43,947 nt of DNA, from the NCBI GenBank assembly GCA_001970955.1, contig MPUH01000594.1:1-43947 (forward strand), read 5' to 3'. This document shows, piece after piece, positions 10,070-20,271 of the stretch (its first letter is position 1; each line of letters begins with the position of its first letter). Made by a program: the position numbers and the translations under genes. Under the pieces are notes generated by a model that did no database searches, was not told the origin of the DNA, and saw only the letters and a program-made list of their open reading frames with translations. This stretch comes from Stentor coeruleus (lineage: Eukaryota; Ciliophora; Heterotrichea; Heterotrichida; Stentoridae).

Positions 10070-13000
10070 TTAATTAATTTTCCTGCATATATGATTTCGT
10101 TTACGTCTAATAGAATTCTTTAATAAAGCTTTGCATCTCTTACATACTTCTTTATTGCAGCATTTATAAACAATAATATCATTTTTATCACTTCTGCTAC
10201 CTTCTGATTTGCAAAATGGACACTTCTCTTCATTGCATTCCTTCAATACATCAATTACCTCATATTCTTGAATTTCAGTATTTTTTTTAGATTCTTCAAT
10301 TATTTCTGAATTTTGATAGTTTAATAAATCACGCTCTTGTTCAAAGCATATTAGGCATGATGAATTTTCTTCACATTTATTACAATATCTATGACCTTTA
10401 GGGCATGATTTTAATGAAATATTAATGGCATTGCATTTGTTGCAAATACAATCAGAACACTTCATTTTTTGTAAACATGATATGCAATTTTTATGAGGGC
10501 ACATTTTTGATATATATTCTAATTTATTGCACTGCTGACAGGATGCGGATTCATTGCAAGAATAGCAAGTGTTCAAGCTTATACAATTTGTGCAGTTTAT
10601 ATGCTTGCATGATGATATTTTTTTTTCGCAATTTATAGCTTTGCATGAGCCACAAGGATTACTAAAGCATTTTATACAAGTTTTTCCGCGTTTGCAATCA
10701 CATTCATAGTGCCCACAATCACATAAATTTATAAATTTAAATTTGTTGCACCGTTTACATAAGCATCCACATGTAGCTCTACGGCTACTTAAGCAAGTAT
10801 TACAATTTTGATGTTTGCATAATTTAGCATCATAATTATGATTGCAGCAAGTTTTACAAAAAAGTTCTGGTTTGCATAGTGCACATTCAAATTCATAATA
10901 GCAATTATTACAATATAAATGCTTACCACAAGGATGGATTTTCTTATTAATTTTATATTTAGGACACCAAGCACATCTAGCATTAAAACAATTATAGCAG
11001 ATATTATTTTTCTGACATGATTTGCATCCTATATGCCCACAACTATAAGTTATTAGAGCAACATGTTTTGTACAAAAACTGCAATCGCATCTGCAAGTCA
11101 TTGGCTTTTTCCTACAATTTACACAAAATTGATGTTCGCAGTATGTTTCCTTATAGTATAATTTGCAATTTTTACAAAATTTCTCTGGATTACATTTAAA
11201 ACAGGGAATATCTTTGCATTTAGTACAAATAATATGACCACAATCTCTTAATACCTTTGCCGAACTCCTACTATTACATGAAGAGCATGCAAGCTCATAG
11301 CAACCCTTACATGTATCATTTATTTTGCACTTTTGGCAAACTATGTGGCCACAGCTTATTTTCTTATTTTCTGGTTTCAAAACTTTGCATACTGAGCAGA
11401 TACATTGTTTACAAATTCCATTTTCCCTACATTTCTGGCAAATATAATGAGGACAAGTAAAGTCTTTTACAGAAGGTTTAAAGATTTTGCAATATTTGCA
11501 ATAAGACGATGGATTGCAAGCTATGCATACAGATATTTTCAAACATTCTTCACACAAATTATGACCACATTTAGCTTTTGATTTTGTTTTACGCATGCAC
11601 ACATCACAATTTTTAGAAGAACATTTTTCACATTCATCCTTTTGACTACATGAATCACAATAATTATGGAAACAAGGGAATTTTTTTGTGATTAAGTTTT
11701 CATTACATTTATTGCAATAGCATAATCTGCAAACATTGTCAATCTTGCAATTACCACATAGTTGATGCTGGCATTCATCATATTTTATTTGATATTTTTC
11801 GACTTTGCATATTGAGCACATACAAATAATGCATTTATTAGAAGGACAACATAAAGAGCACAATTTATGCCCACATTCTAATGTTATTAGGACGGTATAC
11901 TGATGACATCTTTGGCATGAACATTCTTTGCAATAATCATCTGGTTCGCATGAAGAACAATATGAATGTCCACATTCAAATGACTTTTCTGATTTATTAC
12001 ACATGCAAGAATGGCAAGTGCATATTGTGCAAAATCCTTCGGGATTGCATGTTCCACAAAATTTGTGGTTGCAGTCAAAAGAAATAGCATAGGTTTCTTT
12101 TTTACATTTAGAGCATAAGCATAAAGGGCATTTAGAGTTTATGATGCATTCTTTGCATATTTGATGATCGCAGTTAAATTTTTGTTTAGACAGTTGTTTA
12201 GAGCATTTATTGCAAATACATTTCAGGCAATATTCTTCAGGACAGCAGTCAAGACATACTTTATGATGACAATTTTTGCATTTAGTTGAAAAAGTTTTCT
12301 CATTACATTTTTTGCATATACATTCAGGACATACTCCACTAGGACAACAATCAGAGCATAGCTTTTTCTTACATTTTTCACACTGATAGCTATATAATTT
12401 TAATTTGCAATTACTACACAAACAGTCTCGGCATAAATTATTATAACAGCATTCCAAGCAGAGTTTTTTCTCACACTTTTCACACTCATAACTAAATTCT
12501 CTTGTTTTGCATTTATTGCATAAACAATAATAGCATAATTTATTAGTGCAGCAAAGTAAGCAAACTTTTGATTCGCATTTTCCACAATTTGAACTAAATT
12601 CTTTTTTATTGCATATTTTGCATACACAAAGCGGACATAATTTATCAGGACAACAATTTTTACAAAACTTTTGTTCGCATTTTTTACAAGAAAAATAAGA
12701 AACACTCTTTTCACACTGTTTACAAATACACCAAGGACATAATTCATTATCAGTGCACTCAGTGCAAACTTTTTTAGAGCATTTCTCGCATTGAAAACTA
12801 AAACTTTTTTCCTCACATTTATTGCACATACAAAACAAACAAATACTTTTTTCATTACATTCCTTACAAAATCGATGATCACAGCTTTGAAATTTTTGTA
12901 AATATATTTTTTCCCCACATTTAGAGCATAAACATTTTTTGCATATGTTATTTTTGACACAATTTCTGCATGCTATATGTCCACAGTCACGTTTCTGTTT

Positions 13001-15676
13001 AAAATACTTTTTATCATGACAAATAAAGCAATAGCAAATAGGACACAAATTTCCATCAAGACAAGAATCACATATTTTATGTTCACAAGATTCAAAAGTT
13101 GTGGGAAAATAATTTAATTTACATAAATCGCAAATGCAAATTTTGCAGAAATCACTTTCGTTACAATTATCACAAACTTTATGTCCACATTCAAATATTT
13201 TAGTATAATATGCTTTATTGCATGTATCGCATAAACATTTTATGCATTTAGAGCATCTAGAGTACGTTTTGCAATACCCATGCTCACAACGATCACTAAC
13301 ATCATTAAAATAATTTTTACATCCTAAGCAAAACTTTTCTGGATTGCAATAAGAACATGAGCCAATATTATTACAATTTTCACAGAATAAATGCTCACAT
13401 GTTTCTGATTTAAAAACTATATCATAATTATCACATATTTGGCATATATCATATATGCATATTAAGCATTTTTTATCTACAAAACACTTTCCACAAAATT
13501 TATGTTTGCAATTAAGAAGTTCAATATCAAGAGATAATGTATTGCAGTTATCACATTTATAATCATTTTCAGTCTGTCCACAAAATACACATGATAATTG
13601 TTTTTTTTTAATAAACTCATTAAAGCATTCATTACACGCTCCATGCTTACAATCAGGATATTGGACTACTGGTCTTTCATTACAATATCCACATTTTGTA
13701 TTACAAATAAAACAATTTTCTTCAGACTCGCTACATTCTTTGCATAGTTGATGACTTTTACATCCTTCAAATGTTATCACTGGTCTAAAATTTTTGCATA
13801 CACTGCAAATAAAATTATTTATGTTAGATGAACATTTTGGGCATGTTTTAATCTCATCCACAATAAGTTTACAGTCAAGACACATATTATGCTCACATAA
13901 ACTTGAAGATAGCATTTTATTTTCAGCACATATATCACAAAGACCTTTTATACAAATTTCGCAATAATCATCTGTATTTATTTTTATACAACACCCGCAT
14001 GCTTGATGCCGGCAATTTAAGAGTGTTAATTTTCTAAAAGGTTTTAAGCAGTAGCTACACAAAAATTCATTTACTTTTTGTTTGCAATACAGACATCCTA
14101 TATCTTTAGTAATATCTTCACACTCTCCACAATAAGGATGATCTTTGCATTCTGGCTCATAGATTATTTTCAGGCAAAAGATGCACTCTATTGGAGGAAA
14201 ACAGACAACACAATATTCTTGTACGGGATAACATTTTTTGCATAGTTTATGGTTGCAGTTCTCCATAATTTTTACTTCTGCAAAATCTGAACATTTATCG
14301 CATCTAATGTTTTCGCATTTATGGCAAGTAAATGAAAACATGTATTTTCTATTTTTACATCTTCTACAGTAAAAATGCTCGCATTCATTTTCCAATCCAC
14401 AGTTCTTGCAGTTACCATGTTTGCATGAAAGTTCACCTGGCTTATTAGCTTTATTACATGATAAGCAATATTTTTCTGGTTCGCAAAACCTGCAAAACCC
14501 TAATTCTATAACACAATCTTTGCATACCTTATGCTTACAGACATATCTATATAACTCCGAACAATCATTACAAAATTTATGATTGCAATTAAAAACATTC
14601 ACATTTGGAAATATATTTTTGCATCCATCACAAAAGTATTTTTCATAACCTTCACAGTAAGCGCATTTAATATTATAAAACAAGCTTTCACAATCAGAGC
14701 ATTTTGGATGTGCCTTACAGGTTTCTCGAATACTTTGCTTTGTTTTACAACGACAGCATAAAGGCAAGCAAACTGAGCATATTAGATTACTCTCCTTCCA
14801 GCAGTTCTCACAATACTTATGCTCGCAACCTCTAGTTTTTACTATTAAGTATTCCTTGCATTTTATGCAAATCCCTTCTAAGCATTTTCTGCATTCACCA
14901 TCTATTCCACACTTTGAGCAAACCGAATGATTACAATTTCTTATATCGACATAATGAGTATCACAATATAAGCATGTTTTACAGTAACAAGACATACCTG
15001 GCATAAAATGATCAGAACATAGAAAATGCCCACAATCGCTCATCTTTTTTTTAGAATCTTTGCAGCATACAATACAACAGGTTCTTATTGGATCACATTT
15101 ATCTTTGCATAAAGGACCACATTCTCTTATAAAGCAACCTTTACCTCTCTTGCATTTAATACAATCACAAGATGCACAATAATCTTGTACTTTTGAATGG
15201 ATTGAGCAAAAGAAATGTTGACCACAATAGGATGAGGTTTTTTTAGAGGGGCATGAAGGGAAACCGCATTTAGCATTGTTTTGTGAATTTCCTCTTTTAT
15301 TTGAACCACTTTTCTGTATACCTCTAGAATTCCTAGTCTCTAACTTTTGCTGTTCTTCAGTGATTTTACTTTTTTCCGTAGGTAATTTTAATTTTATTGA
15401 TTCTGTCAAAACTTGACTTGGATTAATTCTTACAGGTTGAGGTCCTCTTTGAACTCTTTGAGATATGAGTTTTTTCTTATAGACTTCAATTTCAGGGTCA
15501 TCAATTTCACGTTCTATTTCTATATCATTTGAGCAAATTTCGCATTTTAGGATAAAAGGAAGTTCTTCGCTATGAAAGTGTACCTCACAAAGACGATGAT
15601 ATCTGCAACAGTTCGCAAAATACTTTACAATACCATCGCAGCCTTTGCTTAGGCATTTTTTCTTGCAGCAACTCAT
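10070..15676 (-). CDS. Giant tandem mini-RING (Cys/His) array protein, about 46 modules
   Basis: A 1868-residue single-exon protein with about 355 cysteines by hand count (about 19%). An N-terminal Cys cluster (CCKKKCLSKGC) and a Cys-free linker (about residues 54-134) precede about 46 miniature RING-like units spaced about every 34-40 residues. The unit is C-x2-C, 8-12 residues, C-x-H-x2-C-x2-C, 4-7 residues, C-x2-C; examples are CEHKICDSC and CGHKLCSLC. These are the C3HC4 RING ligands with much shorter loops, so zinc binding is inferred. An acidic tail and a last Cys module close the protein. No signal peptide or membrane span is seen, so it is probably cytosolic or nuclear. Function is unknown; an E3-like scaffold or a metal-binding structural polymer are options. 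A shorter relative lies at 24135-27455. Confidence 0.9.
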   Translation of the reverse strand: MSCCKKKCLSKGCDGIVKYFANCCRYHRLCEVHFHSEELPFILKCEICSNDIEIEREIDDPEIEVYKKKLISQRVQRGPQPVRINPSQVLTESIKLKLPTEKSKITEEQQKLETRNSRGIQKSGSNKRGNSQNNAKCGFPSCPSKKTSSYCGQHFFCSIHSKVQDYCASCDCIKCKRGKGCFIRECGPLCKDKCDPIRTCCIVCCKDSKKKMSDCGHFLCSDHFMPGMSCYCKTCLYCDTHYVDIRNCNHSVCSKCGIDGECRKCLEGICIKCKEYLIVKTRGCEHKYCENCWKESNLICSVCLPLCCRCKTKQSIRETCKAHPKCSDCESLFYNIKCAYCEGYEKYFCDGCKNIFPNVNVFNCNHKFCNDCSELYRYVCKHKVCKDCVIELGFCRFCEPEKYCLSCNKANKPGELSCKHGNCKNCGLENECEHFYCRRCKNRKYMFSFTCHKCENIRCDKCSDFAEVKIMENCNHKLCKKCYPVQEYCVVCFPPIECIFCLKIIYEPECKDHPYCGECEDITKDIGCLYCKQKVNEFLCSYCLKPFRKLTLLNCRHQACGCCIKINTDDYCEICIKGLCDICAENKMLSSSLCEHNMCLDCKLIVDEIKTCPKCSSNINNFICSVCKNFRPVITFEGCKSHQLCKECSESEENCFICNTKCGYCNERPVVQYPDCKHGACNECFNEFIKKKQLSCVFCGQTENDYKCDNCNTLSLDIELLNCKHKFCGKCFVDKKCLICIYDICQICDNYDIVFKSETCEHLFCENCNNIGSCSYCNPEKFCLGCKNYFNDVSDRCEHGYCKTYSRCSKCIKCLCDTCNKAYYTKIFECGHKVCDNCNESDFCKICICDLCKLNYFPTTFESCEHKICDSCLDGNLCPICYCFICHDKKYFKQKRDCGHIACRNCVKNNICKKCLCSKCGEKIYLQKFQSCDHRFCKECNEKSICLFCMCNKCEEKSFSFQCEKCSKKVCTECTDNELCPWCICKQCEKSVSYFSCKKCEQKFCKNCCPDKLCPLCVCKICNKKEFSSNCGKCESKVCLLCCTNKLCYYCLCNKCKTREFSYECEKCEKKLCLECCYNNLCRDCLCSNCKLKLYSYQCEKCKKKLCSDCCPSGVCPECICKKCNEKTFSTKCKNCHHKVCLDCCPEEYCLKCICNKCSKQLSKQKFNCDHQICKECIINSKCPLCLCSKCKKETYAISFDCNHKFCGTCNPEGFCTICTCHSCMCNKSEKSFECGHSYCSSCEPDDYCKECSCQRCHQYTVLITLECGHKLCSLCCPSNKCIICMCSICKVEKYQIKYDECQHQLCGNCKIDNVCRLCYCNKCNENLITKKFPCFHNYCDSCSQKDECEKCSSKNCDVCMRKTKSKAKCGHNLCEECLKISVCIACNPSSYCKYCKIFKPSVKDFTCPHYICQKCRENGICKQCICSVCKVLKPENKKISCGHIVCQKCKINDTCKGCYELACSSCNSRSSAKVLRDCGHIICTKCKDIPCFKCNPEKFCKNCKLYYKETYCEHQFCVNCRKKPMTCRCDCSFCTKHVALITYSCGHIGCKSCQKNNICYNCFNARCAWCPKYKINKKIHPCGKHLYCNNCYYEFECALCKPELFCKTCCNHNYDAKLCKHQNCNTCLSSRRATCGCLCKRCNKFKFINLCDCGHYECDCKRGKTCIKCFSNPCGSCKAINCEKKISSCKHINCTNCISLNTCYSCNESASCQQCNKLEYISKMCPHKNCISCLQKMKCSDCICNKCNAINISLKSCPKGHRYCNKCEENSSCLICFEQERDLLNYQNSEIIEESKKNTEIQEYEVIDVLKECNEEKCPFCKSEGSRSDKNDIIVYKCCNKEVCKRCKALLKNSIRRKRNHICRKIN
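12215..12826 (-). repeat. Six perfect-length 102-bp (34-residue) coding repeats
   Basis: These cover residues 951-1154 of the giant Cys/His array. They are six consecutive units of exactly 34 codons with no indels: C-x2-C, 8 residues, C-x2-C, 4 residues, C-x2-C, 5 residues, C-x2-C, 1 residue. The Cys-x-His of neighbouring modules is replaced by a Cys-x2-Cys (for example QCEKCSKKVCTEC, QCEKCKKKLCSDC). Units 2-6 also carry an extra Cys directly after the third pair. This looks like the most recent expansion in the gene. Confidence 0.9.
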
Positions 15677-16887
15677 AATTATAAATAAAATGTCTACAAA
15701 TTTTTAGTTATGAGGGTTATCGAAGACAAAAAATGTATATAGAAGCTTTTATGTGTTTATAAGTAAATATAAAGAGATTTTTTATATAATTTTTTGGATT
15801 TTGATGATGAAAAAAAGATTAAGTTGAAGATTGTGAGGGTATATTAGGTATGTGGATTATAATGATTTTTTTTTGTGGAATTTTTAGATGATTTTAATTG
15901 GAATGAATGAGTATATGAAGGAAATAGTTTGATGGCATGCTAGTTGGGTAATAAAATTAGAGTTTTTGATGAATGAAATATAGCTTTAGGATAAGGGATG
16001 CTAGGCTTTAGAGGGATAGTTTGTTTAGATTATTCGGGATACAAGCTAAGCTTTTGAAAGATTTTATGGTGTTAGACTTGATTGAATTTAGTCAAGGGAT
16101 AGACATTTTATTATATAATATTGTTATACTTCTTTTAAATATAATTATCAAACTTGCTTAATTAACTGATTTAGGATATATAATTTAGCTAATACCAAAA
16201 AGCATATATATTTTAAAATACTTAATATGATCTTTTATTATTTTTACTAAACTATAAGTATGTATATAACTTTGAAAATATAAGCCAAATTTTATAAAAG
16301 TTCTAATAAAACCTTTAGTGTCATTAAAATCCTAAAATTTTAATAACAATGTAAAAATAACTACAGTAGAATATAAAATATCCAACAAAATTTTTAATTT
16401 TCATATATAATTCAGATAAACAAATAAAAGTTTTTTATATTGAGATTATAAGGATGATAGCTTTAAAGCGATTAGATATTTATCGAAAAATCATTTACTC
16501 ATTCAAAATGCATTTAATAGAATCATGATAGTTCTAGTAACATAAATGATACTTGATAATCATATAAAGCCCAATATCAAACATAATAAAACCCATAACA
16601 AAAGCATGGCATCTAAAATTATTTCTTAGCCTCTAAGCCTAACAATTTATAAATTTCCTATAAACCCTAACTTTTAATCATAATTTTACAGTTTCTATTC
16701 TAAAAACCTATGAAAAAGCTCATTATTATATGTCATACCTAAAATTTAATTCTAATTCACTAATTTTCATCATTAAAAACCCATAATTTTTCTATTTTCT
16801 ACAAGTATATCACCTTTCTTATTTTCACATCTAATATACAATGCTTTTCCAAAACAGAACTGAATTTTCAGTAAAGAAAAAAATATA
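15677..16887. other. Divergent intergenic region, 1.2 kb
   Basis: This is upstream of both the giant Cys/His array gene (- strand) and the ion channel gene (+ strand). Bases 15677-16090 are G/T-rich, the middle is plain AT-rich DNA, and 16530-16880 are C/A-rich. No RNA or protein gene is recognised. Promoters of both genes presumably lie here, but no specific element is identified. Confidence 0.5.
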
Positions 16888-19056
16888 ATGATAAGTAATA
16901 TTAATAAAATTATGCAGTACAGTAGTATAATGCCGCATAATCGGAGGTGGTCAAACATGTCCTTATTATACCAAATAGAACAGCTTAAAAAACATAAACA
17001 AAGATCAACTATTACAAAACCAACACTTATTCTAAGAAGAAGAAGTTTTTATTTTTATATTCAGCAACCTTATAGCGATATTGGTGTTTTTTTACCTGAT
17101 AGTATCTTCAGAGAAGTTTGGGATACTTTTGCCACAATTTTGATCGCATATCAAGCTATTATTATCCCATTTCTGTTAACTTATACATCAATTTTTATAT
17201 TTGAGCATTTATATATCCTCCTTTTCTGTGATTGCTATTTCCTTATAGAAATTGCAATAAACTTCAATACAGGGTATTTCTCAGATGGGATTTTGGTTAA
17301 ATACCGAAAAGCTATAGTTAAAAAATACTTAAACTCAGCATTTATTCTTGACTTTTTAGCTTGTTTTCCACTAGAACTTTTTCTAAAAATCATGATTTTC
17401 GACTCTACAACTTCAGTAACCCTTGAAAAAAATATATATCAATATTTTTGGATGCTTAAATTATTAAATCTTTTCAAACTGCCTAGGATAATCGATTCTT
17501 TTCAATATCATTTCACAAGTGAACTTACACATACTATTTTCCATTTAACTAAGTTTCTAGCTTCTGCTTTGATTCTTGTGCATTGGACTACTTGTTTGAT
17601 GTATTTTTTCTTTTTGAAAGATATGGAAAATGCAGGGATGATGTGGAATTTTATATATAATACTGAAAGAGATCCTTATTTAAGATATTTTTATATGATA
17701 GTTTTTACTATGACATCAACTGGATATGGGGATATTTTACCTTTTACTATTAATCAGAAAATACTTATAATATGCATAATGTGCTTATCATGTTGGCTTT
17801 TTGCATTTATTCTTTCAAATAGTAAAGATATTATGATTAGATATACTGCACAGGATAGTTTTTATAAAAACCTTATGTTTAATATTAAAAAAAGTATGGT
17901 GAAGCTATCTTTTAAAAGAAAAACTAGGATTAAGATTATTAATTTTCTTAGGTATTTGAAGGAAAATTCGAAAAAAATTTATATGAATGAAGATGATATT
18001 TTAAATGAACTTTCCGGGCCACTTAGGGAAGAAATATATGTTGTGACGAGGGGGAATGTATTAAGTAAATGCCCATTCTTTAGGTTTTATTCGTTTGATT
18101 TTTTGAGGATTTTAATTAGAAGATTAAAACATGCTGTTTATGCACCTGGGGATATTATTATAAAAGAAAATGATACTTCTAATTCAATATTTTTCATTTT
18201 AAAAGGACTAGTTGAAATTTTCCATGAAAAAACCCAGACTACTTTCAAGGAACTCAATAAAGATAAATACTTTGGCGAGATATCTTTTTTCCTTAAACGT
18301 GCACGTTCAAGTTCTGCACGTTCTTTGTTATACTCTGAATTTCTAACTATATCAAATTCAGAATTTGAAGATATTTTAGTAAAAAGACCAAAAGATTTTG
18401 AGTATCATCGGATTTATATTATCCGAGCTAAACTAAATTTATCTGTGCTAGGAATTAAATGCTATTTATGTAATAATACAGGACATATTGCTAAAGATTG
18501 TAAACAATACGTCATAAAAATTAACAAAAATGAATTTGTCAAAATATCTGATAATCGAAGATATAGTCAGAATAAAAAAATCAAAAATCCTTTCTTGAAC
18601 AAAGAAAATCCTAAAATAAATACAAAAATATTTACTCATTTAAACGTTTTTGGTCGTGCTTTTAATCCTTATGAGTTATACAAAAAGTCCAACAGATTAA
18701 AAGCTCGGGCAAATTCTTATATAAGAAAAGATATGATTATGCATTATAAAGGAAAAATAATAGTGAACAAAAGTAATTATGAAAGTGAATCAGAAAGCTC
18801 AGAAGATAAATACACATCAAGAAGTAGTTCTTTATTGCCTATTGATAAACAATACACAAGTCAATTTCTTAAAAAAAGAAATAGTGTTTTAGAAGCTGAA
18901 CTACTTAGTACAGTTATTAGAAAAGTTGAATGGGAAGATGACTGTACATCTAATCAAATGACTTTTGGTAATCAAGCAAGACATAAGTCAGTGATTGAAA
19001 AACCTAAATTGTTTAATCCTTTGTTTCTTTATATTCTTTTTATTATGATGGTGTAA
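16888..19056 (+). CDS. Cyclic-nucleotide-gated-type K+ channel with CCHC zinc knuckle
   Basis: A 722-residue six-transmembrane channel of the CNG/HCN/EAG superfamily. Membrane helices lie at about residues 75-310. The S4 region (YFWMLKLLNLFKLPRIID) has few basic residues, so voltage sensing may be weak. The pore carries the K+ filter TSTGYGD (276-282). A C-linker leads to a cyclic-nucleotide-binding domain (about 395-510) with YAPGDIIIKEND and the phosphate-binding cassette FGEISFFLKRARSSS (462-476). Directly after it is a C-x2-C-x4-H-x4-C zinc knuckle (C525, C528, H533, C538). The tail is basic and Ser-rich. The first ATG (16888) was taken; later in-frame ATGs (for example residue 9 or 15) are possible. 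The C-terminus ends in a short hydrophobic stretch. Ligand preference (cAMP or cGMP) is not deducible. Confidence 0.93.
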   Translation: MISNINKIMQYSSIMPHNRRWSNMSLLYQIEQLKKHKQRSTITKPTLILRRRSFYFYIQQPYSDIGVFLPDSIFREVWDTFATILIAYQAIIIPFLLTYTSIFIFEHLYILLFCDCYFLIEIAINFNTGYFSDGILVKYRKAIVKKYLNSAFILDFLACFPLELFLKIMIFDSTTSVTLEKNIYQYFWMLKLLNLFKLPRIIDSFQYHFTSELTHTIFHLTKFLASALILVHWTTCLMYFFFLKDMENAGMMWNFIYNTERDPYLRYFYMIVFTMTSTGYGDILPFTINQKILIICIMCLSCWLFAFILSNSKDIMIRYTAQDSFYKNLMFNIKKSMVKLSFKRKTRIKIINFLRYLKENSKKIYMNEDDILNELSGPLREEIYVVTRGNVLSKCPFFRFYSFDFLRILIRRLKHAVYAPGDIIIKENDTSNSIFFILKGLVEIFHEKTQTTFKELNKDKYFGEISFFLKRARSSSARSLLYSEFLTISNSEFEDILVKRPKDFEYHRIYIIRAKLNLSVLGIKCYLCNNTGHIAKDCKQYVIKINKNEFVKISDNRRYSQNKKIKNPFLNKENPKINTKIFTHLNVFGRAFNPYELYKKSNRLKARANSYIRKDMIMHYKGKIIVNKSNYESESESSEDKYTSRSSSLLPIDKQYTSQFLKKRNSVLEAELLSTVIRKVEWEDDCTSNQMTFGNQARHKSVIEKPKLFNPLFLYILFIMMV

Positions 19057-20271
19057 GAATATTGTAAGAAATATGGATTGATTTGTTGTTTTTGATGGAA
19101 CTCTTTTCATAAATGTTACTCTACTTGTAGTATATTATAAAAAGTTCTAAGAGAAAATTTATTTTGTTAATGAATATGAAAGTACTATAATTAGAATTCA
19201 AGTATCAAAGTCCGAATTAATAAATCGAAATTTGATAAACAGGATGAATATTATAAAGTTTTTATGGTTTGGTTTGATTGTTAGAGTAGAGCTAATAGAA
19301 CAGAAGAATTTAGTTTTTGTTCAAATTTAAGTAAGATGCAGTAGAATTTTAATATTTATTATTATAGAACTTATTATTTTATTTANGATGCAGTAGAATT
19401 TTAATATTTATTATTATAGAACTTATTATTTTATTTATCATTAATAATAATTATTAGAGATCATGTAGATTAATAAAGTTTATTTAGCTTAAAACAAATA
19501 AGGTATGTTATGGTTATACAAGCAATTAGAAATATAAAATTATAATAATACATATTTAGGTTTAATTAAGGTATTATACAATTTTAAGTAAAAGTTGTTA
19601 TGGAATCTTGTAATATGAATAATTCCTAAAGTATTGAAACCATTTTATAATTTTAAAATATATCTTATACATTTTGAACTTTTATCATAAAAAAAGTTTA
19701 GATAATATAAACTATAGCCTATTAAAATTTTTAAATAGTGAAGATTCTCATCTTATTACTATAAAACTTTTTAAAACTTAAAAAATATGAACAAGAAACT
19801 TAAAAAATACGAATATATAAAAATCTCTCCCTTTAAAACTGATAAAAAATATTCCACTCTGATTCGAGATAAACTTATTACATCAAAATATTAAAAGTAT
19901 CATTCTTATATTTTTCTAGATATAAATGGAACTATATAAAAAAAAATTATTCATCGATAGTGAAATTAAATAGCAACAAAATTCTAAAAGATTTTAACAA
20001 AACATAAAACTTCAATACTTTTCAAAAAAATCCTAATTTTTTTCAGCATATAAACTTATAAATCTATTTAAACAAAAAACTCTTAAAAAATTATGCTAAA
20101 ATATTTTTTTTCTATGGAAGTTTTCAAGTGAGATCTATTAGCAATTCAAATATATTTATATGCCTATAAAATTAAAATTTAAACATAAAAACTTTAAATC
20201 AGCATTAAAAACCCTTCTTGGAAGTATATTTTTAATAAGAAAAGCCAAACATCAATTATTATAATAAGCCT
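19057..20271. other. Intergenic region, 1.2 kb, very AT-rich
   Basis: This lies between the channel and the histidine kinase, both on the + strand. It contains the N-joined duplication at 19335-19437 and homopolymer-rich AT DNA. No gene is seen. Confidence 0.5.
19335..19437. repeat. N-separated 51-bp duplication (assembly artefact)
   Basis: Bases 19335-19385 are repeated at 19387-19437 with N at 19386. It is noncoding and has the same form as the other N joins. Confidence 0.9.

Noticed and set aside
12215-12826. CRISPR-like or satellite array
   Set aside because: The 102-bp units are fully coding, in frame and without spacers.
12400-12960. Long same-strand frame (186 codons) inside the giant Cys/His array
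   Set aside because: It is a frame-shifted reading of the regular Cys repeats (Val/Ala/Asn-rich shadow), not a separate gene.
10070-15676. Variant surface protein of the CxxC type (Giardia-like)
   Set aside because: There is no signal peptide, no C-terminal membrane span and no anchor motif. The C-x-H-x2-C-x2-C cores fit intracellular zinc modules better.
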